Of a stretch of 64,000 bases of DNA, positions 10,929-22,701 are shown piece after piece. The stretch comes from Carallia brachiata. Lineage: Eukaryota; Streptophyta; Magnoliopsida; Malpighiales; Rhizophoraceae. Where the stretch lies: NCBI GenBank assembly GCA_021464245.1, contig JADCRB010000057.1, forward strand, positions 1,737,859-1,801,858, given 5' to 3'. The notes under the pieces are model-generated. The model was not told the origin of the DNA. It was given only the letters and a program-made list of their open reading frames with translations, and made no database searches. A program made the translations under genes and the position numbers. Numbering within the stretch: position 1 is the first letter of the stretch; every line of letters starts with the position of its first letter.

Positions 10929-13062
10929 TTAACTGCGCTTTTGGACAGCAAAAGGGTTCAAGTAAACTATAGGAAGACAGCGAAGCGCAGGAGAAAAGTT
11001 CACGAAAAATTCCGAATGATACTTATTATTGTTGGCTTTATCCTCACTTCCTTCAAGCTTCCAGTCAAAGCATTGAACCATGGCTCCTACAATAGTACTG
11101 ATTGTGCCAAATGCCAGGGTTTTTCCAGGACAAACTCTCCTTCCGCCACCAAATGGAAGAAAACTGCTATTCATCATGTCCATGTAATTAGCTTCAATTT
11201 CCTGAGCTTTATTATCATTATTATCAGAAACCAAGAACCTCTCGGGACAGAACTCGTCAGGATTTTCCCACACCTCTGGATCTCTCATGATTGTGTGAAT
11301 GTTGATTAGCAAGTTGGTGTCCTTTGGCACGTCGAAGCCTCCAAGTCTGCATTTTTGGCGACATAGTCTTGGGATTATTGATGTTGGTGGATGCAATCTT
11401 AGTGTTTCCTTGACAACGGCATGCAAGTAGGGGATTTTCGGAATGTCCGATTCTTCAATGATTTGGCCCTTCCCCACGACTGATTCTATCTCCTCTCTCA
11501 CCTTTCTGAGAATAGCAGGATGGTCTATAAGCTCCGCCATTGCCCATATTATAGCGTATGATGAAGTAGCTGTGCCCGCAATGAAGAGGTCCTGCCACAA
11601 CGATCGATGGTAATTAAAAAGCCTAATAATGCTAATTAACATATGAAAAAAATATGTATATATTATTAAATTGCATTCTTTGATATGCTAATAGTACAGA
11701 ACATCGCGATGAATTAGCAATAAACATTTCATGACTTCAATCTTAGAAAAGTTTTCCCTGCAGGAAACGGGTTCGGTTACAGTTTGACAAGTGACTCTCG
11801 TTTGCAAATTGCTTGCCAAATCTGCCATTCAAGATGGAGTTTGGGTTCGGATCTCAATTTTAAGTTGCCTGAAAGTTTACCTGATTGAAATGACAATAAG
11901 ATTTTTAAAATTATAGTAAAATTTTTTGTAATTAAAAAAATAAAATAATAAAATTTATTATTTATAATTTTATTATAAAAAAGTATCACAATGACTTTAA
12001 AAAATCACATTCTTGTTTCATTCCAATAAATATTTGGGCAAAAGAAAATCGAGATACTTTTTTCCTTCGGGATATGCATGGAATTGAAAGCAAGAGGAGA
12101 TGGGAAGAATATACCGCAATGATAGCCTTAATGTCATTCCTCGTAATCTTAAATTCTGCGCTATCATCATCTCTGTAAACTTTCAACAGAATGTCCATCA
12201 AATCATTCTCATCTTCTGTTTCGCTTTCACCAGTGCCGCCTCTGTTTTTCTTCTCGTGCTCCTGCAGGATCTTCTCCAGCAACTTGTCAAACTTTCTATT
12301 CAGATCCCTCAGCCGTTTCGCATACAACCAAGAACCCAGTATTTTCAAACGACCATCAAAAGCTCTGGCAATCAACACCTTTGGACCAACTTTAAGTGAC
12401 CCATCTACCAGCTCCCTACACTTCTCTGCCTCATTATCTTCCCCGGAGCACCTCGTGCTCATCAACATCCTACATATACCGTTGTTGGTCGTCCTCTTTA
12501 TCTCACTAGATAGATCTATAATCTCACTTTTACAAGCTTTGTCTATTATTCTATGCAATAATTGCGCGAGTTCATCGCGTCGAACGTTGCAAGATCTCGA
12601 TATCTGTTTCACGGCAAGCAATTCTGTCACGCAAAGCTTTCTTGCAAACCTCCAGAAATCTCCGTATGGGGCACCTGCTATCCCTGACTTCCCAAATACA
12701 ATGCTATCCTCCACGCCACTTTTTGGCTTGTCGCAGAAAATAAGGTCCTTCGTTCTGTATATCTCAGTGGCGAGTGCCGTGGATGAGACTAGTAGGAACT
12801 CTAAATTGCCAAAGTGGAGGCGGATGAGACGGCCGTACTTGGAGGCGAGGTTTTGCAAGCTCTCGTTGAAGTCTAAGCTTAAGTGGTGAACATGACCGAC
12901 GAATGGAATCGCCGGTGGGCTCGGGGGGAGACGCAGTTGCGTGGTTGGATTTGTGGACTTCTTGGAAAGTGAGTAGTAGAGGAGGATGATGGAGACAAGC
13001 AATAGGACGAGGAGGATAGCCAAGTTGCCTTGAAAGGAATCAGCAAGGAAGGTGGTGGCCAT
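10929..13062 (-). CDS. Cytochrome P450, CYP71 clan, apparently intact (CYP-B)
   Basis: A heme monooxygenase anchored in the ER membrane, likely decorating a triterpene given its neighbours (inference). Exon 1 is 13062-12115 (316 codons), exon 2 is 11591-10929 (220 codons plus TAA), with a 523-bp GT-AG intron between them. The 536-aa product has an N-terminal anchor (residues about 13-32), proline hinge LPPSPPAIPFVGH, C-helix FWRFARK, ExxR as KETLRLHPP (Glu378), PERF (432-435) and heme loop FLPFGGGRRVCPG (Cys470). The order and spacing are normal for class A plant P450s, with closest resemblance to the CYP93/705/712 group. The I-helix oxygen motif reads AGTATSS, with Ala324 where Asp or Glu is usual. 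I chose MATTF as start because paralogues begin MATT or MAAT there. An upstream in-frame Met would add residues that look untranslated. Confidence 0.88.
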
Positions 13063-13115
13063 GGTTTGCATGCCTCTGGGTTTTGTCCCATAAATTGAGG
13101 AGTACATATAGATCG
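13063..13115 (-). promoter_or_regulatory. Short 5' leader and TATA-like box of CYP-B
   Basis: A TATATGTA stretch on the minus strand at 13103-13110 aligns with a cleaner TATATATA at 30085-30092 in front of CYP-C. Here it is only about 41 bp from the ATG, against about 110 bp in CYP-C, because about 68 bp of leader are absent. Its function is not demonstrated. Confidence 0.4.
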
Positions 13116-13854
13116 GTGATGTCGATAAATTCAATCAAAAGTTGTCAAATTTCTCGTCGGTGTCATTTAATTTTGTCTTGTAATTAAAAATGGGTAGATG
13201 TTTCACCTATCTATTGCTATCCTCTAGAATGAAACATCAGAAATTTGAATATTGATATAATTAAATTGTCTCGTATGAATAAGATTGAGATTAGAGTTTA
13301 GGGTTTAGGGTGGGATTTAGAATCCGAAGTTTAGGGTTTAGAGTTAAGAAAAGTATAATTTATTCTTTCATTTTAATGAGTTTTTTTTAACCCATTTAAA
13401 AGAGACAATTTTTATTTTTTTTCCACCTCAGTCTGTTGAATATTTGGTCTTGGCTCGGAATCAATTCATAAACACTATCTTTAAGTTTAAGGTTTTATTT
13501 TTTTAATCATAAAATAAACCTCTCTAATATCTCTATACATATATACGACCTAAATTTTTAGGCCAGAATTCATTTTTTCTTCCATACTTCACAAATTACC
13601 ACTTTATAAAGCATTCGAGGTTGAATAATGTGTTTTGAAAACCAAATCAAATTTTTTTTTTTCAAAAAAAAAAAGGAATAAGAAAGAAAGTATAATAATT
13701 TTCATGCAGCAAAGGTTCGTCAGGTCTGTGCAAAATCTATAAATAATTAAGTACGGCCACGTAATTAGTTTGAGGCTTTAAGACGATCCTGTGGGAGCAC
13801 AAAATATTAATTCATAGAAGAATCCCAAGTCGGTTTTCTCCTCTTTATAGTCAT
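13116..13854. repeat. Segmentally duplicated spacer, copy 1 (start)
   Basis: Homologous to 30093-30900 and 50086-50900. Shared words include GTCGATAAATTCAATCAAA, AATTGTCTC..GAATAAGATTG and CAAAATCTATAAATAATTAAG. It contains short TTTAGGG telomere-like motifs at about 13290-13345. No gene is seen. Confidence 0.75.
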
Positions 13855-14400
13855 TAGAGGTATCAAAAAGTCGAATTAGGTTAGATTTAAATTGAGTCGT
13901 TTTTAATTTAGATTATTTTAGTTGAATTACTTTCGAATTTTATTACATTCGGTTTGAGTTTGGGTTAAATTGTTTTACATTCGAGTTAGATTCAGATCAA
14001 ATTTGGATCGAATTCAGACTACACTGTTATTTTTTAAATCATTTTTTGTTAAAATGAAATATTTCAATTAAATCCAAAATTCATCTGCATAATGAATTAA
14101 ATATTTAAATTTATTTTTTTGTCATATATATATCTATACTTTACAAAAATAGTACCAATTTATATTTAGAAGAAATAAGTCATAGGAAAAAAAGTAAAAA
14201 AATAATCTTTCATTATTTTTTCATTTTCTTGACTTAACGGACGACTGAAATCCGATCTAATTCAATCCAACTCAAATTTTTCGGATCATTTTTGAGTTCA
14301 CGTCATTTTTTAATTCAAATTAAAAAATTAAATTCTTAACTCAATTTTTTCAAATGAGTTCAATCAAATTATTAAATCGAGTCACTTTTTTACGCCTCCA
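13855..14400. mobile_element. hAT-like MITE, decayed
   Basis: The ends TAGAGGTATCAAAAAGTCG and, in reverse complement, TGGAGGCGTAAAAAAGTGAC form an imperfect terminal inverted repeat similar to those of the MITEs at 40122 and 58518. The paralogous spacers at 30900 and 50900 lack this insert and have a poly-G stretch there instead. I could not find a convincing 8-bp target duplication. Confidence 0.45.
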
Positions 14401-16200
14401 TTCAAGCACATACATCGCATTTGTGATTTTTCAATTCAACCAATAAACTCAATCTTGATGTCTCGGGGAAGGACTTACTACCACTCACAACCTCTCTCTC
14501 TCTCTTTTTTAATTTTTAATTTTTATTTTATTGGTGGGTCTAATGGTGCTAGTTGCCGCCAGGTAAGTGTCTGCCTAACCTACAGTTAACTTTGCCGCCA
14601 GGTAAGTGTCTGCCTAACCTACAATTAACTTTGCCTAACCAATAAGTAATTTTGGTCCAACCGGAGTTAGTTCGGTTCTAGGTTGACTCCAACCTAACCG
14701 ACTTTAAAGCCCATATTCCTTTGACTTGCTTGATGTATTTGTTATTTTAATTCATATTTTTCTAATTATGGCATACACATAATTGTATGTTATATAAATT
14801 GATTTAATAATTTTTTTTTTATTTAAACTAGGCTCCAATGAAATTTCCCTTTTTTTTTACTCAGATATAAAGTTAAGTTAATATGATTCATATTTTCAGT
14901 TAATCAAGTTAAAAATTTTCTTGTAAAATTTTTAGTACATCGGATTTCATATTTGAAAGTGTTCTAATAAACAGTCCTTGCACCGAGAGCTTTAGTATTC
15001 GGACTTAAGCTCTAAACTATTGCTAGAAAAACGAAGAAATATCGATGGTCTTAAGACCAAAATTTTTATTGTTGCTTCTTGATACCCCGGGAGTGAGTCT
15101 TTCTTCCAATGTTTGTTTTGGAATGTTGATGAGCTTATTTTTAATGATAGCCGGTGTTGGTGAGTCGATTCCCAGCCAAACCAACTGTAAATTCATAGAT
15201 ATTTTAAGACAAATTGTTCCCATGGTATGGACGAAAAAATAAAAAATCATAAGAACAAAAAAAAGTTATTAACTAAATACGAATTTTGAACAAAAAAGTT
15301 ATGTGAGCCCCAAGTGACCAACTGGGGCCCCCACAATTATTTTTTCCGCTCTCAAACTTGCCATTTTTTTTAAGATAAAAAAAAAAAAAAAAACACCCCC
15401 GCCAATTATGGCATGAATAATGCCATTTTCTGCCCAGAAAATTTCCCCACTTTCAAGTCCAGCCTCGAAGCTGAAGATGAGGTGGATAAAAAAAGTATGC
15501 ATATTCAAAAGAACAATCCTTTTCTTTTTTTACAGTCATAAGGTAGAATTATCTGACCATCCTTCATAAAATGAACTTCTATAGAGTCTAAAATAGAATA
15601 ATTTGCTTAAAATAAAAAGAAAAAAAAAACTCACTACAATCTTAAATCCATTTTCACCGTCATGACATTTTAATTTAGGGAATCTCTTCATTTTCACAGT
15701 CAAACAATTGATTAAAAAAAAAAGAGAAAGCATGGGAATGACTTTTTTTTCTTTTTTGAGAGTTCTTAAAATTAGACCAATTAGTTGAAAAAGTAGTGAC
15801 AGTTAGATAGATCAAAAATTTAAATCTCTTACATTTCTTTTATTGATATATTATTGAAAATAAAATTTCAAATGTTGGCACTGGTCTTCATCAGCTCTTT
15901 TTTTTGTTAATTTTTCCAACATTTTAGGTTTTGACTCTTGAATTTTCTTTTTTTTATATTTACAGTCCCAACGGGTGAACCTGAACGGAATGCTGCGTAT
16001 CACTGTTATATCCAAAGGGATCCCAGCATGGGTCAGTAAGGGAAAAGCACAGGCGTGGAAGTTCCAATTCAAGACTCATTACGTAGAAACACGCCAATAA
16101 AAGTCATCACTATCTTATAAAACTGTATAAGGTTAGACATAAATGCAATTCTATTAAAACTTTTGTTAATATATAAACTTATAATTTTATAGTATAGATG
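14401..16200. repeat. Segmentally duplicated spacer, copy 1 (continued)
   Basis: Homologous to about 30950-31680 and 51000-52510. It contains a local tandem duplication of about 38 bp at 14553-14630 (GCCAGGTAAGTGTCTGCC repeated), which is single in the other copies. It also contains a strongly conserved stretch at 15040-15190 that starts at a GGTCTTAAGACC palindrome. On the minus strand that stretch reads as a short open frame (PKQTLEERLTPGVSRSNN) kept in all three copies. I do not recognise that peptide. Confidence 0.65.
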
Positions 16201-16619
16201 AAATTTTTTGAACAATAAACGACAGCAGGCAGCGGTGTCGTTTTGATGTTTAAAAGCCAAAAATGTATTTAACTTAGGGTGGTTTACTGAAATATAACAA
16301 TTGATATGTTACGGACTTAATTTGGCCACTCGGCCGCTGGGGAGGCTATCTAAGATACATGACTGGTAGCGGTACGAGCTATACTATATGGTTTTCGTGT
16401 TGAGGACCCTAAGAAAGCTGAGCCTGGAGTAATGAGATTGAAAGAAGACGGGTCCAAGAATAATGGGCTCCAAAGGAGACGGACAAAGAAGCCCACAGAG
16501 TCCAATCTGTCAGCCGCAGACCCATCTATAGCTTTGCCCGGAAATTTTTGGGCATAGGAAAAACAATCCGTGCGTTTTTTTGGGAACCATTAATCAATGA
16601 AAAATGAGGTTAAACATTT
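16201..16619. repeat. Spacer segment homologous to the flank of the LINE copies
   Basis: Aligns with 34380-34768 and 55670-56035, including TTTGCCCGGAAATTTTTGGG and the run up to ATCAATGAAAAAT. In the other two copies the LINE starts just after this segment. Here there is no LINE. Confidence 0.7.
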
Positions 16620-16750
16620 ACTCTAGTGGTTGAGAGGAGTGTCCCTCAACTATGAGGTATAGGGTTTAACTCCGATCAATCTTATTCCTTCTCTTCTTAT
16701 ATGTTCATTATGACTATTGTAAATCAAAATAAATAAATAAATAAATCAAA
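16620..16750 (+). mobile_element. Possible tRNA-derived SINE
   Basis: Begins TTTACTCTAGTGGTTGAGAGG (box-A-like), followed by GGGTTTAACTCCG (box-B-like), and ends in an (AAAT)n tail. Flanks AATGAAAAATGAG and AATCAAAAATAAG look like an imperfect target duplication. It sits where the other spacer copies have the LINE boundary. Confidence 0.4.
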
Positions 16751-16884
16751 AATAAGTTAGAGTAATGATATTTGTCCTAGTTAAATATCACGATTAACTT
16801 TTTGAATATGCTTATAAGAAAAGAAATAAAATTAAAAAAGAATGAGAGCCCCGTGACTCTATAGGGCAATACCTATCAGATTAG
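16751..16884. repeat. Spacer segment homologous to the right flank of the LINE copies
   Basis: GTTAGAGTAATGATATTTGT and the following 120 bases match 27429 onward and 37523 onward. This is the uninterrupted side of the LINE target site. Confidence 0.7.
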
Positions 16885-17106
16885 TGATGGATCTCTAAAG
16901 CTCTGGGAAGAAAACTTTTGTGCTTCGCTTTATGTTAAAATTGGGAAGACATAGTGATGGATTTCTAAAGTTTTGGGATAAGCTGTCGTTGGGTATTGAG
17001 ACACTACTTCAAGCAGATATATTTGGAATTGCTATCCCTAAGGGTGATCATTTGTAATTAGTTACTGTTTTTCTTTTCCTTGTTTTCTCTCATGTGATAA
17101 AAAAAA
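16885..17106 (+). mobile_element. Short retroelement-like insertion with A tail
   Basis: About 220 bases that are absent from the matching places at about 27535 and 37640. The insert is bounded by AATACCT on both sides (left at about 16868-16874, right at about 17105-17112) and ends in an A-rich tail. This is the pattern of target-primed retrotransposition, for example of a 5'-truncated LINE end. No useful reading frame. Confidence 0.45.
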
Positions 17107-19139
17107 TACCTCTTAGACTAGGTAGAAGGGATGATATCTATATTCGTAAATTCATATTATTAATTAAATGAGTGCTTGTATGCCAATGTTACATTGGAAT
17201 AGAGAATTTATTTTATCCATAAAAAAAAGATAATTTTAGCGACTACAATATTATATACATGTCAGGTTATGCATCAAAGAAGATAATCTATTTTATTCAT
17301 AACTTTCTTAATTTAATTTTGTTTTCTTTTCTTTTTAATATATTCATGATATCAATTTGAAATAAATGACATTATTCATATAGTTTTTTTTGGACGGGAG
17401 AGTTGAGGCCCAAATGATAACAACCAACCAGGCTTAACTCGGGTGGTGAGAGAGCTTTGTTCTCTTAGGGTGACGGAGGATTCAATCATTTTCACTCTTA
17501 AATCTTCCATATGAAAGTTACCCATATATATGAGTATAGATATTTAGACCTTCTATGGTGTCTTTGATGTGAATTAACGTATTTGAAACCCAAAATCTAG
17601 ACACTCACAAAAAGTATCAGAAAGAAAAATAATATACTTTTTAAAGGAAAATCTTCGGCGCACCCAATCTCAACAATCGAATAATGGGCCAATAGCCCAC
17701 TTCGATTCACATGGACCATTATCCTAAATGTCATTAATTAAATCTAAGGTCCACCGGACTTTGTAGCCCAACTGCCCAACATGCATGTTGAATACCACCA
17801 CCGTCAAGGCGGTCCAATCTTTCTTTGGGATGGCCTTAACTCAATGTTTGTCTTTCCGAATCCTTGGGAAAGAATTGCTTATCTTTAAGGATCCTTGGCT
17901 TGGTGTGGTAGACAAGCTGCAGTAATATGTTACTAGTGGAGTGGCTTGACCTCGATTAGTTGTCATATAGAGTTCCCTTCATTCTACTGGGCTTTGCCCT
18001 CCACTTTGACAAAAAAAAAAAAGGACTCGCCAAATTTTTGAGCGAATGGCAAAGACAATTGTGAGCTTTGGAAAAAAGTAGAAGAATTACGAAACTAGCA
18101 AGTGCAATTACTGAAAATTACGCCAAAGTGAGAGATTGGGAATTGTAACCCTACCTAAAAAAAATCCCCCTCTCATGTATGTGTGGGCTATAACATTTCT
18201 CAAAGACGAAAAAGGAGAAGACTTGCTAATTATGGCATGATGAATACTGCTGGTTTGTGTCGAGAAAATTTCCCCCACTTTCAAGTCCAGCCTCGAAGAA
18301 GAAGCCGAGGTGGATAAATAATATGCATATTCAAAAAAAACAATTTTTTTTCAAACAATTATAAGGTAGAATTTTTTGATCGTCCACGGAACGAACCTGT
18401 TTAGAATAGAATAAATTGTTTAAAAAATAAAAACCCACCAGTATCTTAAATAAGGGAATTGCCATACTCACCGTGTCGACTGTTAAATTTCAAGAATTTC
18501 TTCATTTTCACAGTAAAAAATTCGGCTCAAAAAAATTTGGAAAGCATGGGAATTATTTGTTTTCTTAATATAACATGTTAACGTTTATTTGGATATTGTT
18601 AGCTAAAAAAACAATCAAATTTGAAGGACAATAAATAAAGGGAACATTAAAATACTACATGTAAGAGAAAATATACATCATGGTGTGGAAAAATACCTAT
18701 GAATTCCGTCAATTTTCAATTGAGAGATCATAAATGAGTTGTAGTTATAAAAAGAAAAGAATAAAAATAACTAGTACCTTTATTTATATATGAAAATTTT
18801 AGAATCGTTGTTATTGATAACTATTTTACATACTATTAAATAAATACACAACCATAAGTCTAACCAATGTGCGCTTAGGATAGTATATTGACAAATTTCG
18901 CTAAAATGATTTGGTGACTTATTGATATCGTAATAAGAATAAACACAAGGATTCATATATATATTGCATAACCAAAGAAACAATGATAAAGAACAAACCA
19001 TCTTAGGTATCGATAACCATAAACATTCGCAACGTTGAAGGTATCCCCAAATACTGCTAGCTAGTGGATGTAGAGCAACACCATTTATTGAAGCTGTGAA
19101 AGGAGTAGTAGTACTACTGGAAGCAAGATCAATAATGAT
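17107..19139. other. Spacer between the duplicated segment and CYP716 pseudogene 1
   Basis: The first 130 bases continue the duplicated spacer. Bases 17430-17510 have tRNA-like boxes (TAACTCGGGTGGTGAGAGAG and GGATTCAATC) and may be a SINE. Bases 17650-17800 resemble 52130-52220, and 18220-18330 resemble 15410-15490, 31550-31630 and 52380-52470. No host gene seen. Confidence 0.5.
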
Positions 19140-19477
19140 CGTTATGATCAATGAGCCGGAAGGAAGTTGCTTTGCAGGCTTTGGAAATGGATCCACGATG
19201 ATCTTCTCATTAGGAATTAGCTTCTCCCATTGAACCTTGTTACCACATTGTGCACAAACACAAGGATCTCTAACCGTGCATATTCTCTCCCAGGGCACAT
19301 CCTAGGACCTCCTCCAAATGGTACGAACGTGTAAGACGCCAGTCCGGCTCCTTCAAATCTCATTGGATCAAAATTTTCAGGCTCTGGGAAGCATTGCGGA
19401 TTCCAGTGTGTTGTATTTGCATTCCAGTATAACTGCAACAATCAAAAAATCTTTAGGACAATTTGCAATTAAGACCA

Positions 19478-19508
<31 letters not shown>

Positions 19509-22500
19509 CGTCCCACAAAACTCCTATATATTGTTACTTCTATGTTTTTTTTAGCTTAACACGTGGCATAAGATTTACCTTCCAGCGCTTGGGAATAGAG
19601 AACCCGGCGAAAACAAAGTCATTGATGGCCTCCCTGAAAGCGCCATGAAGTGGTAGAGCTAGTCTCAAGACTTCACATATAACATTTTATGAATACTTCA
19701 TTTACTGAATGTCATTCCAGTTGAGCAACTCTCCTGATTTTTTTGACTTTGCAATTTCCATTGGTTCTGCCAACCAAAAAATAAAAAGAAAAATGAAATA
19801 AAGGTTGAAAATGACCCAACTAAAATGTTGTTAAATAAATGTATTGTATTGTCTACACAAAATGAAAAAAGCTAAATTGGATTACAGTGGTAGTCTAATA
19901 TCCCTCACACAGTAACATTATACTACTTCTATCATAAAAAGTAACACAATGTCTTTGAGAATAAGTAATAGGATACTACATAGAGAAACATTGAGGTTAG
20001 CTCTCCCAGATCACTTAGCTGGTAGCTGCCTATATATATACGTATACATTTTACTTTACAGTTTGTTTCAAACTTAAAATTATTTTTTCAAACAGTAAGT
20101 AAATTCTGTACATAAAAAAGACATATATCCTTTCTCCACGAATGGGATTATGTTTATCAGTATGCCAGGGGGGTCAAATTTACTCCAACCAACGAACTAA
20201 TTTTTGACATCTATTTATATGTGAATAATTTCTAATCAACAATTATTGTCAAAAGCCTAAAATCATCAGTTCATGCAAGATCACGTCACATATGACTAGT
20301 TTGTTATTGTCGTAGAACATTTATTAGGATCTTTCTTCTATTATTGGAAGTTTGCTAGTATGTGTAACGCAAAGCAGAAAAAAAAAATCTGGAAATTACC
20401 CTTGAAGACTTCATTGTAGATCTGAGGGGGCTCAGCAAGATACTTGACAATGAAGGTAATGGAAGGACTAGCAGTGTGATAGCCACCAATCAGCAAACCT
20501 AGGATTTTATCGGCTATGTCGGTCTCCTTCATGAAATGTCCATCCTCATTAGATGATAGCATCATATGTGACAATATGTCTTGTGTAGGAGACGCTTTAT
20601 TCTCAGCAAGATCAACTTTTCGACGCTTCATGATATTGATCAACTCCTTTCTAATCCACTTTGAGGCCTTAATCAAGCGATTGAAAGGTGTTCTTGTCAA
20701 GTCTATGGGAATGGAAATGATTCCTGATGGCAGAAGGTTGAAAGGACCAGCTAATTTGGCAACGTGTTTCGAGTCCTCTATGCTCAAGAACACCTAGCAT
20801 GCAATCCAAAAAGTGTACATTTTGGCCAGTGGAAATACAGTTACTTGTTTATTACCGACCCAGTTGACCTCAACGTGTTTTTGGGCAATAGCATCCATCA
20901 TGCCTACGTATCTTTGCAAAGCTTCAGGCTTCAAAAAGTTAGGTAGCATTTTCCTCATTTTGATGGCTTCCTCCTTTGAAGAGGTCTGTGTGGAGGAAGG
21001 AAATATCTTGTTCACGGAATCCGGCCACCACGAAATAACAAGTTTGTTTTCATTTGAGAACAAGAACTTGCTCCCAGCAGCACGGCAGTCGACGGTGGTG
21101 AGTTGCCCCAGAATGGAAGTCTTGAAGACATTGGACAAGTATTTGGCTATTCTATCATAGACAAACTTCTCAAGGTGGTGTTGGCAGATTAATGGTGCTG
21201 CCATTTTGCAACCAAGATCAAGTTTAGAATTTAAGTTTAATTTTAAAATTTAGTTGTTATCTTATCTTATTTTGAATTGTTTAACTTTATTTGCATGTTT
21301 TTAATTTAGGATAAGATTATATCAAATTAGTTAGAGTTTGACTTTTGAATGTAAAACTCATTTATATAAGGAGCTTTGATGATTAATAAAAATTAGAAGA
21401 AAAAGATGTCATTGATCTTCCCTTTCCTTGCTGTAAATTCTGCAACAAGTTTTTCAGGCCTTTCAAAAACTATTAGTGGTATCAAAGCACTAAGATCCTT
21501 TTGTGACCTGTAAGGGTAAGTAAAAGAGTGTGAGTGAAAAATTATAGATTTCCCCAGTAGCATCAGAAAGTTTCTTTTGAGCGAAAAAAATAAGAGAGTT
21601 TTTCCCACTAAACCAAAATCCAGATCTTTGAAGATTTTCCAGCAAAGAAAATCAAGTTTGTGACTAGTTTTTAAAACTAGAAAAGAATGTAGACATCCAT
21701 GGCTTCAAGAAGAGAAAAAAGAAGCACAAGTCAGTTTGTTCCAGTTTTTTGCAAAAAAGAAAGTTTGATGGCTTAAGTAGCCAAGTTTTAGAAGTTTGAA
21801 AGATTGAAGAGGTTGAAGGTGCCCAGTGAAGGAGAAGTGAACACCCCCATTAGAAGGCTGCAACAATCAATTTCTAACAGTTTGAAGACCCTTCGAGTTA
21901 GTTTTCTTAGTAAAACTTGAGTATGTTTTACTAAAATTAGTTTGAAAATCAGAGTTTTAGTAAGAGAGTTTGTGAAAACGTGAAAAATCAGAGTTTGTTT
22001 TTTTAGTTTAGAAGCCAAAACCAAAGAGTGTTAGTAAAATAAAAGTTTGTGAGAGTTACAGTTTGTGTTTTTTTGCAAGAGTATGAGATGAAAAAGAAGA
22101 ACAAGTTTGAGATGAGAGTTTCCAGCAACTTTTGGACCAAAAAGTAGAAAGTTTTTTTTTTTTGGGAGAATTTGAAAATCAAATTTGAAGAACTAAGTAT
22201 AGCCTCAAGCATGCAAAAAGTCAGCCCCAAGGAGGAGTCTTGGCAGATTAAGGGTGCTGTCATTTTGCAACCAAAATCAAGTTTAGAATTCAAGTTTAAT
22301 TTTCAATTTTATTTTGAATTGTTTAGCTTTATTTGAATATTTTTAATTGAGGATAAGATTATATCAAATTAATTAGAGTTTGAATTTTGAATGTAAAACT
22401 CATTTATATACGGAGCTTTGATGATTAATAAAAATTAGAAGAAAAAGATGTCATTGATCTTCCTTTTCCTTGCTGTAAATTCTGTAACAAGTTTTTCAAG

Positions 22501-22701
22501 CCTTTTAAAAACTATCAGGTGGCCTTTCCTTTCAGTTGAGAGGAACTCTAGGCCCTCCCCAATGACAGGAAAGCCCATATTGCCTGGTGGGAGATTGGGG
22601 TGAGAAACATTGTACTTGTGATTATAGATGCACGGCAGCAGGTAAGGAATTGAAACTATGAGAGTAAGAATTATTAGGCTACAGATAAGGAATATCTCCA
22701 T
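19140..22701 (-). pseudogene. CYP716-family P450 pseudogene 1, split by an LTR element
   Basis: CYP716 enzymes oxidise triterpene scaffolds, for example CYP716A at C-28. Exon 1 runs 22701-20400 and is interrupted by the LTR element at 21179-22517. Exon 2 is 19766-19579 and exon 3 starts at 19432. The start MEIFLICSL fits the family. [53 protein letters not shown] and [19 protein letters not shown] are family hallmarks. Defects: a TAG after FWIAC (about 20795), I-helix GYHTAS for GHDTAS, two stops in exon 2 (for Lys and Trp), and a one-base deletion after VVTRF (about 19228) with a degenerate C terminus. Removing the element together with one copy of its target duplication joins KGH to LEKF in frame. 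Confidence 0.92.
21179..22517 (+). mobile_element. Small non-autonomous LTR retrotransposon (TRIM-like)
   Basis: The 5' LTR is 21179-21475 (begins TGTTGGCAGATTAATGG) and the 3' LTR is 22238-22517 (begins TCTTGGCAGATTAAGGG, ends ACTATCA). Directly after the 5' LTR is TGGTATCAAAGC (21477-21488), a near match to the initiator-Met tRNA primer-binding site common in plant LTR elements. A purine tract AAGGAGGAG (22229-22237) lies directly before the 3' LTR. The insertion is flanked by GGTGG on both sides (21174-21178 and 22518-22522), a 5-bp target duplication. The internal part of about 760 bp has no gag or pol. It lies inside exon 1 of CYP716 pseudogene 1. Confidence 0.88.

Noticed and set aside
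12191..12889. 232-codon plus-strand open frame
   Set aside because: Complement of CYP-B exon 1, with Ser/Phe-rich text. The same shadow occurs over CYP-C (29137-29802).
13285..13345. Telomere-like TTTAGGG repeats
   Set aside because: Only a few imperfect units, and the same motif in the paralogous spacers at about 30277 and 50270 is degenerate. It is ordinary spacer sequence, not an interstitial telomere.
18780..19298. 172-codon minus-strand open frame
   Set aside because: It contains [20 protein letters not shown], the CYP716 C terminus in a shifted frame, and then reads into non-coding sequence. It is part of pseudogene 1, not a separate gene.
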